Shown here piece after piece: positions 63,937 to 64,000 of a stretch of DNA of 64,000 nucleotides. The notes under the pieces were generated by a model. It was not told the DNA's origin. It saw only the letters and a list, made by a program, of their open reading frames with translations, and made no database searches. The translations under genes were made by a program, and so were the position numbers. How positions within the stretch are numbered: position 1 is the first letter of the stretch; each line of letters begins with the position of its first letter. The stretch lies in the NCBI GenBank assembly GCA_037953745.1, contig JBAKBP010004275.1, positions 62,001-126,000 of the forward strand, given 5' to 3'. Source of the stretch: Lithodes maja. Taxonomy: Eukaryota; Arthropoda; Malacostraca; Decapoda; Lithodidae.

Positions 63937-64000
63937 TGTTACGCTGGCCAGCTTGCCAGAATGCGCTTGTGACTCGCTAGCGCTCGCCAGGGCAGTGATA
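63937..64000 (+). repeat. Start of the 3' LTR of element C
   Basis: TGTTACGCTGGCCAG follows the polypurine tract. CTCGCTAGCGCTCGCCAGGG matches the start of LTR D (about 2329-2345). The LTR runs off the window. Between RNase H and here (63538-63936) is internal 3' sequence with the shared ATAAAAACTCTTTCTTT phrase and no gene. Confidence 0.8.

Overview
The window is eukaryotic, repeat-dominated DNA, most likely from an arthropod and probably a decapod crustacean. This is inferred from the mix of Jockey/CR1-like and RTE-like LINEs, tRNA-derived SINEs, PIF/Harbinger, TTAA-targeting MITEs and large Ty3-type LTR elements, plus a short interstitial (CCTAA)n motif matching the arthropod telomere repeat. 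There are no bacterial operons, no CRISPR array and no intact tRNA or rRNA gene. Almost every long open frame belongs to a mobile element. The exceptions are an intronless kinase-like ORF (10382-11266) and a 625-codon ORF of an uncharacterised multicopy family (18650-20527), which may itself be transposon-borne.

Layout. 1-5794: a minus-strand LINE fragment abuts the 3' end of a Ty3-type element (D) whose 3' LTR is split by a CR1/L2-like LINE. 5795-10381: non-coding DNA with short repeats. 10382-11266: kinase-like ORF. 12137-14728: a 5'-truncated RTE-like LINE with a 12-bp target duplication, then three TTAA-flanked MITEs, two of them back to back and one carrying a 30-bp x 5 minisatellite. 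14930-18568: SINE-like repeats, a telomere-like motif and a broken LINE with a repeated 3' stem-loop. 18650-20527: the 625-codon ORF.

21289-43313 is a three-level nest. A PIF/Harbinger DNA transposon (44-bp TIRs, intact 439-aa transposase, convergent second gene) was hit at an exon/intron junction of the second gene by LTR retrotransposon A (TSD CTTA). The 3' LTR of A was then hit by LTR retrotransposon B (TSD CTGT). B is full length, its two 1818-bp LTRs differ at one position by eye, and it has an unbroken 1699-codon gag-pol. Its pol order is protease-integrase-RT-RNase H, unlike the usual Ty3/Gypsy order. A keeps a long open frame but has lost integrase and the RT active site, so it looks non-autonomous.

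43431-51513: SINEs, a Tc1-like fragment, a tandem array of perfect 38-40 bp palindromes and, inserted in that array, a 3-kb RTE-like LINE with an 860-codon frame. 51514-55170: a long inverted-repeat element (arms about 0.8 kb) enclosing a decayed gene of an uncharacterised nuclease-like metazoan family. 55350-57480: a second copy of the first LINE family, interrupted by a TTAA-flanked insertion. 57968-64000: a minus-strand LTR, a LINE 5' fragment encoding a PHD-like finger plus endonuclease, and a decayed third copy (C) of the A/B lineage with the start of its 3' LTR.

All comparisons were made by eye from the sequence, without database searches. Family names rest on motif recognition.
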